Below are positions 1-5,712 of a stretch of 6,936 bases of DNA, piece by piece. The DNA is from Porphyromonadaceae bacterium UBA7180 (GTDB lineage: Bacteria > Bacteroidota > Bacteroidia > Bacteroidales > Muribaculaceae), in contig DKVK01000079.1 in NCBI GenBank assembly GCA_002491165.1, forward strand, positions 5,233-12,168, in the 5' to 3' direction. Each line of letters starts with the position of its first letter. Positions within the stretch are counted from its first letter, which is position 1. The notes under the pieces were generated by a model. That model had not been told where the DNA came from. It searched no databases and was given only the letters and a program-made list of their open reading frames with translations. A program made the position numbers and the translations under genes.

Positions 1-321
1 CGCAACGGCAACGGCGAGTATGACACCGGCAACTACGACGAACAGCTGCAGCCGGAATACGTTTACTATTTCCCGCAGGCGCTGAAAATCAAGAAGCGCT
101 GGGAGGTGGACCAGGAATGGAACCTCACCGCCATGCCGCTCGACCTGCAGAAACCGGCCGCCATCAAGAAGAACAAGCCGGAACAAGACAAACGCAGCCG
201 CCAGAAGAACGGAAACAGCGATGAAAACGAGGAGGAGGACGACGGCGTCTTCGACCCGACACGCAATCCTTTCGACCCCAACTCCAAGCCCAGGCGCAAC
301 AGCACCTACGGCTCCTACTGA
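1..321 (+). CDS. C-terminal fragment of an Ig-like (Big_5/SbsA-type) domain envelope protein
   Basis: The frame is open from the first base and ends at TGA (319-321), giving the last 106 residues of a protein that starts outside the window. The visible part begins with an RNGNGEYDTGNY stretch, then QPEYVYYFPQ and a basic/aromatic strand (KIKKRWEVDQEWNL). From memory, this order of an Asp/Asn/Gly-rich loop, a 'QPE..YYxP' strand and a 'W.v.q.W' strand is typical of the C-terminus of Bacteroidota lipoproteins with an N-terminal bacterial Ig-like domain (Big_5), whose role is unclear. A hydrophilic tail follows, rich in Lys, then an acidic run (DENEEEDD), then a repeated FDP/NP motif (FDPTRNPFDPN), ending NSTYGSY. 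No membrane segment is visible. A GTG at 106 is not the likely start because the similarity extends upstream of it. Family assignment is moderate; the presence of a coding 3' end is firm. Confidence 0.72.
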   Translation, partial: RNGNGEYDTGNYDEQLQPEYVYYFPQALKIKKRWEVDQEWNLTAMPLDLQKPAAIKKNKPEQDKRSRQKNGNSDENEEEDDGVFDPTRNPFDPNSKPRRNSTYGSY

Positions 322-336
322 CCCCGGCACGGACAC

Positions 337-378
337 AAAAAAAGCGGGACTCCCTATCCGAAGGAAGTTCCGCTTTTT
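337..378. terminator. Bidirectional intrinsic terminator between convergent genes
   Basis: The arms AAAAAGCGGGACTCCC (339-354) and GGAAGTTCCGCTTTTT (363-378) pair over about 15 positions, with one G-T wobble and one C-A mismatch, around the 8-nt loop TATCCGAA. An A-run precedes the stem (337-343) and a T-run ends it, so it offers a GC-rich hairpin plus U-tract on both strands. It sits between two converging stop codons (321 and 421), which fits a shared terminator. Confidence 0.85.
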
Positions 379-420
379 ATCGGTCTTGTCGGTGAGAAAT
401 CCCGAATTTTCCGGCCGGCG

Positions 421-798
421 TCACTCTCCGGTTTCGGAGTATCCGGCCAGGAAACCGTCTTCCGGGGTCTGGATGAGGTAGAGGCAGGTGGTCCGGCCCG
501 CCGTCATGGGCGAAGAGTAGATCACCATCTTTCCCTTCTTTCCAATCTCGCGGTCGGTGCGCGTTATCGTCTCGCTGGAATAGGGCAATACATCTTCGAG
601 AAACATCACCGCCTCGTCAAGGTTGCTGTAGGATGCAGGTGCTTTCCAGTACATGCAACTGATGCCCTGTTTCTCGAAAGCGGACGGTGTGCCGTCGTTG
701 TAATCCCCGGCTACGTCTACGAAAAACGGGAAAAGCGGAATGGCGTGGGCGGCCGCCGCTGTCAGCGACAACGCCAGTGTCAATAGCAGTTTTCTCAT
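421..798 (-). CDS. Small secreted protein of unknown function with two cysteines
   Basis: This 125-residue protein starts at ATG (798-796) and stops at TGA. Residues 1-19 form a classic Sec signal peptide: MRK, a Leu/Ala-rich core, and a cleavage site after AHA. There is no lipobox Cys, so the mature protein of about 106 residues should be soluble in the periplasm or exported. It has exactly two cysteines, C48 (GISCMYW) and C105 (RTTCLYL), which could form one disulfide. The middle (SNLDEAVMFLEDVLPY) looks helical; the C-terminal half (KMVIYSS, TCLYLIQTPEDGFLAGY) looks like beta strands. I do not recognise the family. The start is supported by the signal peptide and by a consensus promoter 27-57 nt upstream. 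The gene is divergent from the thioredoxin-like lipoprotein gene and shares its upstream region. Confidence 0.82.
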   Translation of the reverse strand: MRKLLLTLALSLTAAAAHAIPLFPFFVDVAGDYNDGTPSAFEKQGISCMYWKAPASYSNLDEAVMFLEDVLPYSSETITRTDREIGKKGKMVIYSSPMTAGRTTCLYLIQTPEDGFLAGYSETGE

Positions 799-824
799 AT
801 CTTTTGGTTTTATATATTACCCCG

Positions 825-855
825 CAAAGTTAACTAAAAATCAGATATTTCCAAA
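825..855 (-). promoter_or_regulatory. Bacteroidota housekeeping promoter for the small secreted protein
   Basis: Read on the - strand, TTTG (855-852) is followed by exactly 19 nt and then TAACTTTG (832-825). This is a full match to the Bacteroidota primary-sigma consensus TTTG-N19-TAnnTTTG (-33/-7). The -7 element lies 26 nt before the ATG at 798, leaving a short leader of roughly 20 nt. Confidence 0.8.
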
Positions 856-871
856 ACTTCTTCATTTTTAT

Positions 872-902
872 TTTGCAGTTTCGCCGGAAGTTCGTATATT
901 TG
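872..902 (+). promoter_or_regulatory. Bacteroidota housekeeping promoter for the thioredoxin lipoprotein/acyl-CoA synthetase operon
   Basis: TTTG (872-875), a 19-nt spacer and TATATTTG (895-902) match the Bacteroidota -33/-7 consensus exactly. The -7 box ends 29 nt before the ATG at 932, so the leader should be about 20-25 nt. Its -33 box lies 16 bp from the -33 box of the opposing promoter, so both transcripts start from a compact divergent control region. Confidence 0.85.
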
Positions 903-931
903 CACACAATTAACAAAAGTGTGCGAAAACA

Positions 932-1927
932 ATGAAACTGAAAACCTTTTATATAACAGGAAGCATGGTGTTGGCGTTGCTCACCGGCGCCTGCCAAAAA
1001 TCCGCGAAACTATCCATCGAAATGCCCGACCTCCCCGACGGCACCGAAGTGGCAGTAATCACATACGCCGACTCGGCGACAGTAATCAAAGGCATGACCG
1101 GCGGCGGAAAACTATCCATGGAAATCCCCGCCGAAGAGGGTACCCTCACCGAGCTGAAAGTGGACGGCAAGACAGTGGCTTTCTACGTGGTGGAAGGAGG
1201 CGAGGCCGTAATCAAGAATGACGCCGAAAGTGCTTCCGGCACTCCGCTCAACGACCGGTTCACCGCAATGATGCACCGCCTCGACTCCATCGACAACCTC
1301 GACGACCTGCGGCTCTACGCCGACGCCGCGCGCCAGACCTTCCGCGACAACCGCGACAACGCCCTGGGTCTGTACGCCTACAGCACCTGGCTCCGCTTCG
1401 CCGACCTCACCGACATTCAGAAGGAACTTCCCGACGTCCCCGATAACATCAAGAATGCCAAGCGCCAGAAGAAGCTGATGGACGCCGCCAACCTGCGCGC
1501 CGCCACGGCCCCGGGCAAGAAATACGCCGACTTCTCCGCCCCGCAGCCCGACGGCACCACCCGCAGCCTCAGCAGCTACATGCAGCCCGGCAAATACACG
1601 CTCGTGGATTTCTGGGCCTCATGGTGCCCCTATTGCATCAAGGAACTCCCCGAACTGCGCGAACTCTACAACAAATACAAGGATTCAAACCTTATATTAG
1701 TGGGCGTTGCCGTCCGCGACGAGGAAGCCGACACCAAGACCGCCGTTGAGAAACACGGCATCTCTTGGCCCGTGATGTACAACACCAGGCGCATCCCGTA
1801 TGACAAATACGGCATCGGAGGTATCCCCCACCACATCCTCATCGCCCCCGACGGCACCATCATCTCGCGCGGCGAGTCGGTGAAACAGCTCGACACGCGC
1901 CTCCGGTCATTACTTAAACAGAAATAA
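932..1927 (+). CDS. TlpA/ResA-family thiol-disulfide oxidoreductase lipoprotein with DUF4369-like N-terminus
   Basis: This 331-residue protein is probably a membrane-anchored thioredoxin-fold protein that reduces or exchanges disulfides in envelope proteins. Residues 1-21 are a lipoprotein-type signal (MKLKT, hydrophobic core, LLTGAC with Cys21); Thr at -3 makes the lipobox slightly atypical. Residues 27-97 are a short beta-rich region resembling DUF4369, followed by a helical linker (about 104-190). The thioredoxin domain runs from about 195 to 330: VDFWASWCPYC carries the redox pair C232/C235, and GIGGIPHHILI holds the cis-Pro (P299) that faces the active site. This architecture is common in Bacteroidota, often in several paralogues. 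No other cysteine occurs in the mature chain apart from the lipidated Cys21. An upstream GTG in another frame was ignored because the ATG at 932 fits the signal peptide and promoter. The substrate cannot be told from sequence. Confidence 0.93.
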   Translation: MKLKTFYITGSMVLALLTGACQKSAKLSIEMPDLPDGTEVAVITYADSATVIKGMTGGGKLSMEIPAEEGTLTELKVDGKTVAFYVVEGGEAVIKNDAESASGTPLNDRFTAMMHRLDSIDNLDDLRLYADAARQTFRDNRDNALGLYAYSTWLRFADLTDIQKELPDVPDNIKNAKRQKKLMDAANLRAATAPGKKYADFSAPQPDGTTRSLSSYMQPGKYTLVDFWASWCPYCIKELPELRELYNKYKDSNLILVGVAVRDEEADTKTAVEKHGISWPVMYNTRRIPYDKYGIGGIPHHILIAPDGTIISRGESVKQLDTRLRSLLKQK

Positions 1928-1928
1928 A

Positions 1929-3587
1929 ATGAACTACGACACATTAGCAGAATATATAGAGAACTCAATCAAGAAAAACTGGGAGCTGACGGCCCTCTCG
2001 GACATCGGGGGCACCAACCACCAGTTCAAGGACGTGGCCGAGCTGATAGCCAAGATGCACATAATGTTCGAGGCGGCAGGGCTCAAGCCGGGCGACAAGA
2101 TAGCCCTGTGCGGGAAGAACTCGGCCAACTGGGCCGTGGCTTTCCTCTCCATCATCACCGGCGGCTACGTGGCGGTGCCCATCCTCCACGAGTTCAAGCC
2201 GGAAACCATCCACCATCTCGTGGACCACTCGGAGGCCAAAGTGCTCTTCGTGGACGCCGCCATCTGGGAAAACCTCGACGAGGCCGCGATGCCGGGTCTC
2301 GAAGCGGCCGTCTACATCTCGGAATACGGCCTCCCCTTCTGCAAGAACCCGAAGGTGGCCGAAGCCCGCGACTGCCTCAACGAGCTCTTCGGACGCCGCT
2401 ATCCCTACAGTTTCGGACCTGAAAACATCAGCTACCACCGAGGCGAACCCGACGAGCTGGCAATCATCAACTACACTTCCGGCTCCACAGGAATGTCGAA
2501 AGGCGTCATGCTCACCTACCGCTCGGTGCTGAGCAACATCCGCTACTGCGTCGAACACCTCGACTTCATGAAGCCGGGCGACGGTGTGGTGAACATGCTC
2601 CCGCTGGCCCACCTCTACGGTATGGTCATAGACATGCTCCACGTCTTCGTGAAAGGATGCCACTGCTACTTCCTTACGCGGCTGCCGTCGCCCAAGGTCA
2701 TCCTCACCGCCTTCGCCCAGGTGCAGCCCAAGCTCATCATAACCGTACCTCTCATCCTGGAGAAGATTATCCGCAACAAGGTGTTCCCTCTGCTCGACAA
2801 GCCGCTGATGAAACTGCTGCTGCGCGTCCCCTTCCTCGACGACCGCCTGCTCTCCAAAATAAAACTCAACCTGACACAAGCCTTCGGCGGCAAGCTACAG
2901 GAGATTATCATCGGCGGAGCCCCGCTCAACCCCGACGTCGAGAAATTCCTCAAACGCATCGGCTTCCCCTACACCGTGGGCTACGGCATGACCGAATGCG
3001 GCCCGCTAATCTCATACGCTCCCCCTGCGGAGAACCGCTTCAAGTCCTGCGGCCGTATCGTTGACCGCATGGAGATACGCGTCGACTCCCCCGACCCCGC
3101 CACCGTGCCCGGCGACCTCTGGGTGAAGGGCGACAACGTGATGAAGGGTTACTTCAAGAACGAAAAGGCCACACGCGAAGTCTTCCCCACCGACGACGGA
3201 TGGATGAACACCGGCGACCGCGCCGTAATCGACGCCGACGGCTTCATCTACATCCTGGGCCGCTCCAAGACCATGATCCTCGGTCCTTCAGGCCAGAACA
3301 TCTACCCCGAGGAGATAGAGGCCAAGCTCAACAATTATCCCTACGTCAGCGAGTCGCTCGTCATCGACGAAGACGGCAAGCTCGTGGCTCTGATTTACCC
3401 CGACTACCAGAGCGCCGCCGACCAGGGGCTCGACACCGCCGCCATCGAAAAAATCATGGAACAGAACATCGAGGCCCTCAACAAGGAACTCCCCGCCTAC
3501 AGCCGCGTGTCGCGCTTCAAAATATTCCTCGAAGAGTTCGAGAAGACGCCCAAACGCAGCATCAAGCGCTTCCTATACCAGCCATAA
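1929..3587 (+). CDS. AMP-forming acyl-CoA synthetase (long-chain fatty-acid-CoA ligase-like)
   Basis: This 552-residue ANL-superfamily enzyme should activate a carboxylic acid, probably a fatty acid, to acyl-AMP and then acyl-CoA in the cytoplasm. Core motifs appear in order: the P-loop YTSGSTGMSKGV (182-193); the A5 motif VGYGMTECGP (350-359); the adenylate-binding WMNTGD (425-430) with Asp430; the hinge ILGRSK (442-447); and a C-terminal KTPKRSIKRFLY in which K546 is at the position of the catalytic lysine. This last motif replaces the textbook PxTxxGK, as in several Bacteroidota long-chain acyl-CoA ligases. Length is normal to slightly short for the family, and no signal or membrane segment is seen. 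The start ATG lies 1 nt after the stop of the thioredoxin lipoprotein, so the two genes are almost certainly cotranscribed and translationally coupled. Chain-length preference is not readable; aryl or other acid substrates remain possible. Confidence 0.93.
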   Translation: MNYDTLAEYIENSIKKNWELTALSDIGGTNHQFKDVAELIAKMHIMFEAAGLKPGDKIALCGKNSANWAVAFLSIITGGYVAVPILHEFKPETIHHLVDHSEAKVLFVDAAIWENLDEAAMPGLEAAVYISEYGLPFCKNPKVAEARDCLNELFGRRYPYSFGPENISYHRGEPDELAIINYTSGSTGMSKGVMLTYRSVLSNIRYCVEHLDFMKPGDGVVNMLPLAHLYGMVIDMLHVFVKGCHCYFLTRLPSPKVILTAFAQVQPKLIITVPLILEKIIRNKVFPLLDKPLMKLLLRVPFLDDRLLSKIKLNLTQAFGGKLQEIIIGGAPLNPDVEKFLKRIGFPYTVGYGMTECGPLISYAPPAENRFKSCGRIVDRMEIRVDSPDPATVPGDLWVKGDNVMKGYFKNEKATREVFPTDDGWMNTGDRAVIDADGFIYILGRSKTMILGPSGQNIYPEEIEAKLNNYPYVSESLVIDEDGKLVALIYPDYQSAADQGLDTAAIEKIMEQNIEALNKELPAYSRVSRFKIFLEEFEKTPKRSIKRFLYQP

Positions 3588-3638
3588 ACCGGGCAGACGG
3601 CCTTCACTTGACACCCGTCACATACCGCAATATACTGA

Positions 3639-3686
3639 GCGCTGCCGCCGGCCGGATATTGTCCGACAGGCGGCAGCGCCGTTTTT
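3639..3686 (+). terminator. Strong intrinsic terminator of the lipoprotein/acyl-CoA synthetase operon
   Basis: GCGCTGCCGCC (3639-3649) pairs perfectly with GGCGGCAGCGC (3669-3679), and the loop holds a secondary stem CGGA/TCCG (3653-3656 and 3662-3665). CG and then five T (3682-3686) follow. It lies 51 nt after the synthetase stop codon. On the opposite strand there is no T-tract after the hairpin, so it should act mainly on + strand transcripts, though the stem may also impede the converging ECF operon transcript. Confidence 0.88.
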
Positions 3687-3735
3687 CATACTTGCCGTGG
3701 CGGCGGTTGCCGAAGCTCCTTGGCAGAAGTCCGGC

Positions 3736-4200
3736 TTACAGCCATTGTGCTATGACGGTGGTGAGTTGAGAGCCGCGGATATTCCCTTCCAGAAGGATGT
3801 AGAGGAGCTGCCCCCTGGTGCCGATGCCTATCAGCACGCGCGTATATATGCCATCCTTGTTGCGGTTGCCCCATATCGAGATGTAAGCGTTCCCGGTGTT
3901 GCTCTTCAGGTCCTGCTCCATCCCTTTCCCCACCTTGCGCGACTGCTGGCGCAGTTTGTCGGCAATGGCGTCGCTTGTCCCCGGGTTGGTGTAGACTATC
4001 TGCATCAGGTCCAAATCCCGCAACAGGTCCTGCGGCATATAGAACTGGTTGAAGTATAGGCCCGACTTCAGCAGGTCGCCCTTGGCCTGCATGAAGGAGA
4101 TGCCGGGCTCGTCTTCCATCGACGAGAAATCGGGGTTAGCGGCCATCGACGACAGGACTACCGACATAGCGGTGATTATCAATATCAAAAATCTTTTCAT
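3736..4200 (-). CDS. Exported DUF4252-like protein, third gene of the ECF sigma operon
   Basis: This 154-residue protein has an N-terminal Sec signal peptide (MKRFLILIITAMSVVLSSMA, cleavage near residue 20-21) and no cysteine at all, so it is neither a lipoprotein nor disulfide-bonded. The mature part starts with a polar stretch, followed by a short amphipathic region (residues about 56-95, MPQDLLRDLDLMQIVY to DKLRQQSRKV) and a C-terminal beta-rich section, YTRVLIGIGTRGQLLYILLEGNI, ending with a helix (SQLTTVIAQWL). The pattern 'strand, short turn, LLxLxGNI, helix' recalls DUF4252 proteins, which often accompany ECF sigma/anti-sigma pairs in Bacteroidota; this assignment is from memory. The ATG lies 3 nt after the upstream stop, implying one transcript. 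It may be a target or sensor accessory of the sigma system; function is unknown. Confidence 0.85.
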   Translation of the reverse strand: MKRFLILIITAMSVVLSSMAANPDFSSMEDEPGISFMQAKGDLLKSGLYFNQFYMPQDLLRDLDLMQIVYTNPGTSDAIADKLRQQSRKVGKGMEQDLKSNTGNAYISIWGNRNKDGIYTRVLIGIGTRGQLLYILLEGNIRGSQLTTVIAQWL

Positions 4201-4203
4201 TGC

Positions 4204-5034
4204 TTACGGTATTAAGATGGTGTTTTGGTTTGCTGATGATTGACGGCTGTCGGCGGCGGGAAGCGCCGACTCCATTTGGCGTGCCTTGAAGCGCGAGGCT
4301 TCTACCGTGGTGACCGAGAGGTTGCTGGCCACTTCGTTGGAACTGTGGCGGAGTTCCCTCTTGGCTTCCGACATTATCCGGAATCCTCCTTCCATGGTGG
4401 CTATCTGCTCAGGGGTGAGTCCCTGCGGCTCGCGTGAGACCTCTTTTTGCAACTTTACGGAAGCGGTGGCACGGCGGCTTTTGCCGCCGGCCTTGGCGGC
4501 ATTGGTATTCTTGGCTACAACGGGAACGTCGGCGGCCGGTACGGTTTCCTGCATGGTGAACTGCGGCACGCTGTCGGAGGCTGCCTGTTGCGCGGTGCCG
4601 GGAGCCTGTACTATGGTGAGCGGCTCCGGCACGGTGCTGTCGGCCATCTGCGCCATGCCGTTGCGGTTGCCGGAGAGGTTCATGTCGGTGGTGGCTATCT
4701 TCACTCCGGTTGCGCCGAGGACTATCGCTGCCACGGCGGCGGCCGACCACATGAAAGCGCGGCGACGGCGACGCAGGCGGTCGGTGCGGCCCAAAGTGCG
4801 CACCGTCAGGCGCAATTGCGACTCCAGGGTTTCCGGCACAACGGTTTCGGGCACTTCCCCCGGGATCTCTTCCAGTAGGGAGAGCAGCTCGAAATCGGCC
4901 TCGAACTCCCCGGGTAGCGGTTCCAGCCCGCGCATAAGCTCCAGCGCCTCGCATTGTTCGGCGCGGTTGCTTGTCCCTTCGTAATAGCGGTCGAGAAGGG
5001 TGCGTATTCTTGCTTCTGTGTCGGTCTTATTCAT
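4204..5034 (-). CDS. Single-pass membrane protein, probable anti-sigma factor of the adjacent ECF sigma factor
   Basis: This 276-residue protein has a cytoplasmic N-terminal part of about 92 residues beginning MNKTDTEARIRTLLDRYYEGTS. The 'LLDrYyeGTSnraEq..L' pattern is typical of the N-termini of Bacteroidota membrane anti-sigma factors. An arginine cluster (residues 83-92) precedes one transmembrane helix (about 94-112), which gives a cytosolic N-terminus. The remaining 160 or so residues are predicted outside the membrane: a low-complexity Ala/Thr/Val/Pro-rich linker (about 115-195), then a helical region containing LTPEQIATMEGGFRIM and SEAKRELRHSSNEVASNL. It lacks the HxxxCxxC zinc anti-sigma motif and shows no FecR features. 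Its ATG overlaps the sigma TGA as ATGA, so translation is coupled and expression roughly stoichiometric. The anti-sigma role is inferred from position, topology and the N-terminal motif. Confidence 0.85.
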   Translation of the reverse strand: MNKTDTEARIRTLLDRYYEGTSNRAEQCEALELMRGLEPLPGEFEADFELLSLLEEIPGEVPETVVPETLESQLRLTVRTLGRTDRLRRRRRAFMWSAAAVAAIVLGATGVKIATTDMNLSGNRNGMAQMADSTVPEPLTIVQAPGTAQQAASDSVPQFTMQETVPAADVPVVAKNTNAAKAGGKSRRATASVKLQKEVSREPQGLTPEQIATMEGGFRIMSEAKRELRHSSNEVASNLSVTTVEASRFKARQMESALPAADSRQSSANQNTILIP

Positions 5035-5522
5035 TGGTTCTTTTCTAATAGTTCTCTCAGTTGCCTGCGTCCGCGCGACAGCAACGCCCTTACGTTGATG
5101 TTGCTGAGGCCGGTGGCTTCGGCGATTTTCGCGTTATCCATTCCCTCGAAGCTGCTCATTTCGAGCACCTTGCGCTGCCGTTCCGGAAGGCGTTGCATCA
5201 GCCGCAGAGCTAATTGCAGACGTTCTGAGTCCTCAATCCGCGAAGGGGATACCGCCGTTTCGGCTTCGGCGTTCTCGACCGGTGTGTTGCGCTGCAATGC
5301 CCGCCGGCGCAGCCGGTCTATGCAGAGGCGCTTCACCACCGTGACGCAATACCCTTCGGGCTTTTGGAGTTCCTTGAGGTCACCGCGCTTTTCCCATAAG
5401 CGGACAAAAGCGTCCTGGACCACGTCCGTTGCCTCATCGGAGTCCGTGAGTATGACGATTGCCGTCCGGTACATCTTGCGATGCAGTGGCAATATGTTCA
5501 ACTCGAAGTATGTTTCCGTCAT
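5031..5522 (-). CDS. ECF-type RNA polymerase sigma-70 factor
   Basis: This 163-residue protein has the usual ECF size and only two domains. Sigma region 2 covers about residues 10-75, with the core-binding/-10 segment SDEATDVVQDAFVRLWEKR and the basic YCVTVVKRLCIDRLRRR. A variable acidic linker (about 78-98) follows, then region 4 (about 100-158) with LPERQRKVLEMSSFEGMDNAKIAEATGLS and the recognition helix NINVRALLSRGRRQLREL. There is no sigma-1.1 or sigma-3 domain. It should direct RNA polymerase to a small regulon in response to an envelope signal relayed by the overlapping downstream membrane protein. The start ATG (5522-5520) places region 2 at the normal distance from the N-terminus. An ECF-like promoter 64-92 nt upstream suggests it transcribes its own operon. 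Confidence 0.95.
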   Translation of the reverse strand: MTETYFELNILPLHRKMYRTAIVILTDSDEATDVVQDAFVRLWEKRGDLKELQKPEGYCVTVVKRLCIDRLRRRALQRNTPVENAEAETAVSPSRIEDSERLQLALRLMQRLPERQRKVLEMSSFEGMDNAKIAEATGLSNINVRALLSRGRRQLRELLEKNQ

Positions 5523-5556
5523 CTCTCGGTGCCTGGCTTTGTGAGGGGTTTTAATT

Positions 5557-5578
5557 ACGGGACTGTTTTTGTGCCCGT
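5557..5578 (-). other. Hairpin at the predicted 5' end of the ECF operon transcript
   Basis: On the - strand ACGGGCAC and GTCCCGT form a 7-bp stem with one bulged C around an A-rich loop (ACAAAAACAG region). It begins at or within a few bases of the start point expected from the ECF-like promoter. It may stabilise the mRNA 5' end or be a target of a regulator; it could also be incidental. It is 34 nt upstream of the sigma ATG and does not cover the start codon. Confidence 0.35.
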
Positions 5579-5585
5579 TTGTCTA

Positions 5586-5614
5586 TTAGACGCACCTCAT
5601 CTCCTTTTGTGACA
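5586..5614 (-). promoter_or_regulatory. Candidate autoregulatory ECF promoter upstream of the sigma gene
   Basis: On the - strand TGTCAC (5614-5609) is followed by 16 nt and CGTCTAA (5592-5586). A GTCAC/AAC-type -35 with a CGTC-type -10 and a 16-nt gap is the general layout of ECF-dependent promoters. The transcript would start near 5578-5581, giving a leader of about 57 nt. No TTTG-N19-TAnnTTTG housekeeping promoter is seen in this gap. Dependence on this particular sigma factor is inferred. Confidence 0.5.
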
Positions 5615-5677
5615 GAATAAACCAAAAAAATTTCCGCAAGGGCGTCCGGCATCTTCTCCGGAGCGGCTCTCGCTGTC

Positions 5678-5705
5678 TAAGCCGGGTTAGCCGGCGTTAG
5701 CCCGG
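5678..5705. repeat. Three tandem TTAGCCGG-like repeats just after the M48 protease gene
   Basis: On the + strand TAAGCCGG (5678), TTAGCCGG (5687) and TTAGCCCGG (5697) follow each other at 9-10 bp steps. Within the same stretch GCCGGG (5681-5686) and CCCGGC (5701-5706) form an inverted repeat. The array starts 7 nt past the protease stop on the - strand. It could fold as a GC-rich hairpin in the 3' end of the protease transcript, but no T-tract follows closely, so a terminator role is uncertain. Confidence 0.5.
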
Positions 5706-5712
5706 CGGCCGC

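Noticed and set aside
1965..2879. Long open frame (about 304 codons) on the - strand inside the acyl-CoA synthetase gene
   Set aside because: It is antisense to a gene with clear ANL motifs, its translation is His/Val/Glu-rich without any recognisable domain, and it arises from the GC-rich codon pattern of the real gene.
3200..3769. Open frame on the + strand overlapping the end of the acyl-CoA synthetase and reading through its terminator
   Set aside because: It is an Arg/His/Pro-rich frame-shifted shadow, crosses a strong terminator hairpin, and overlaps conserved synthetase motifs in the correct frame.
4286..4984. Open frame of about 232 codons on the + strand opposite the anti-sigma gene
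   Set aside because: The translation is Ser/Arg-rich low complexity with no promoter or family signal; the opposite strand has a signal-anchored protein coupled to the sigma gene.
3736..5522. Idea that this is a FecR/SusCD-type (TonB-dependent) ECF signalling locus
   Set aside because: The membrane protein has no FecR-like features, and no TonB-dependent receptor gene lies in the window next to it.
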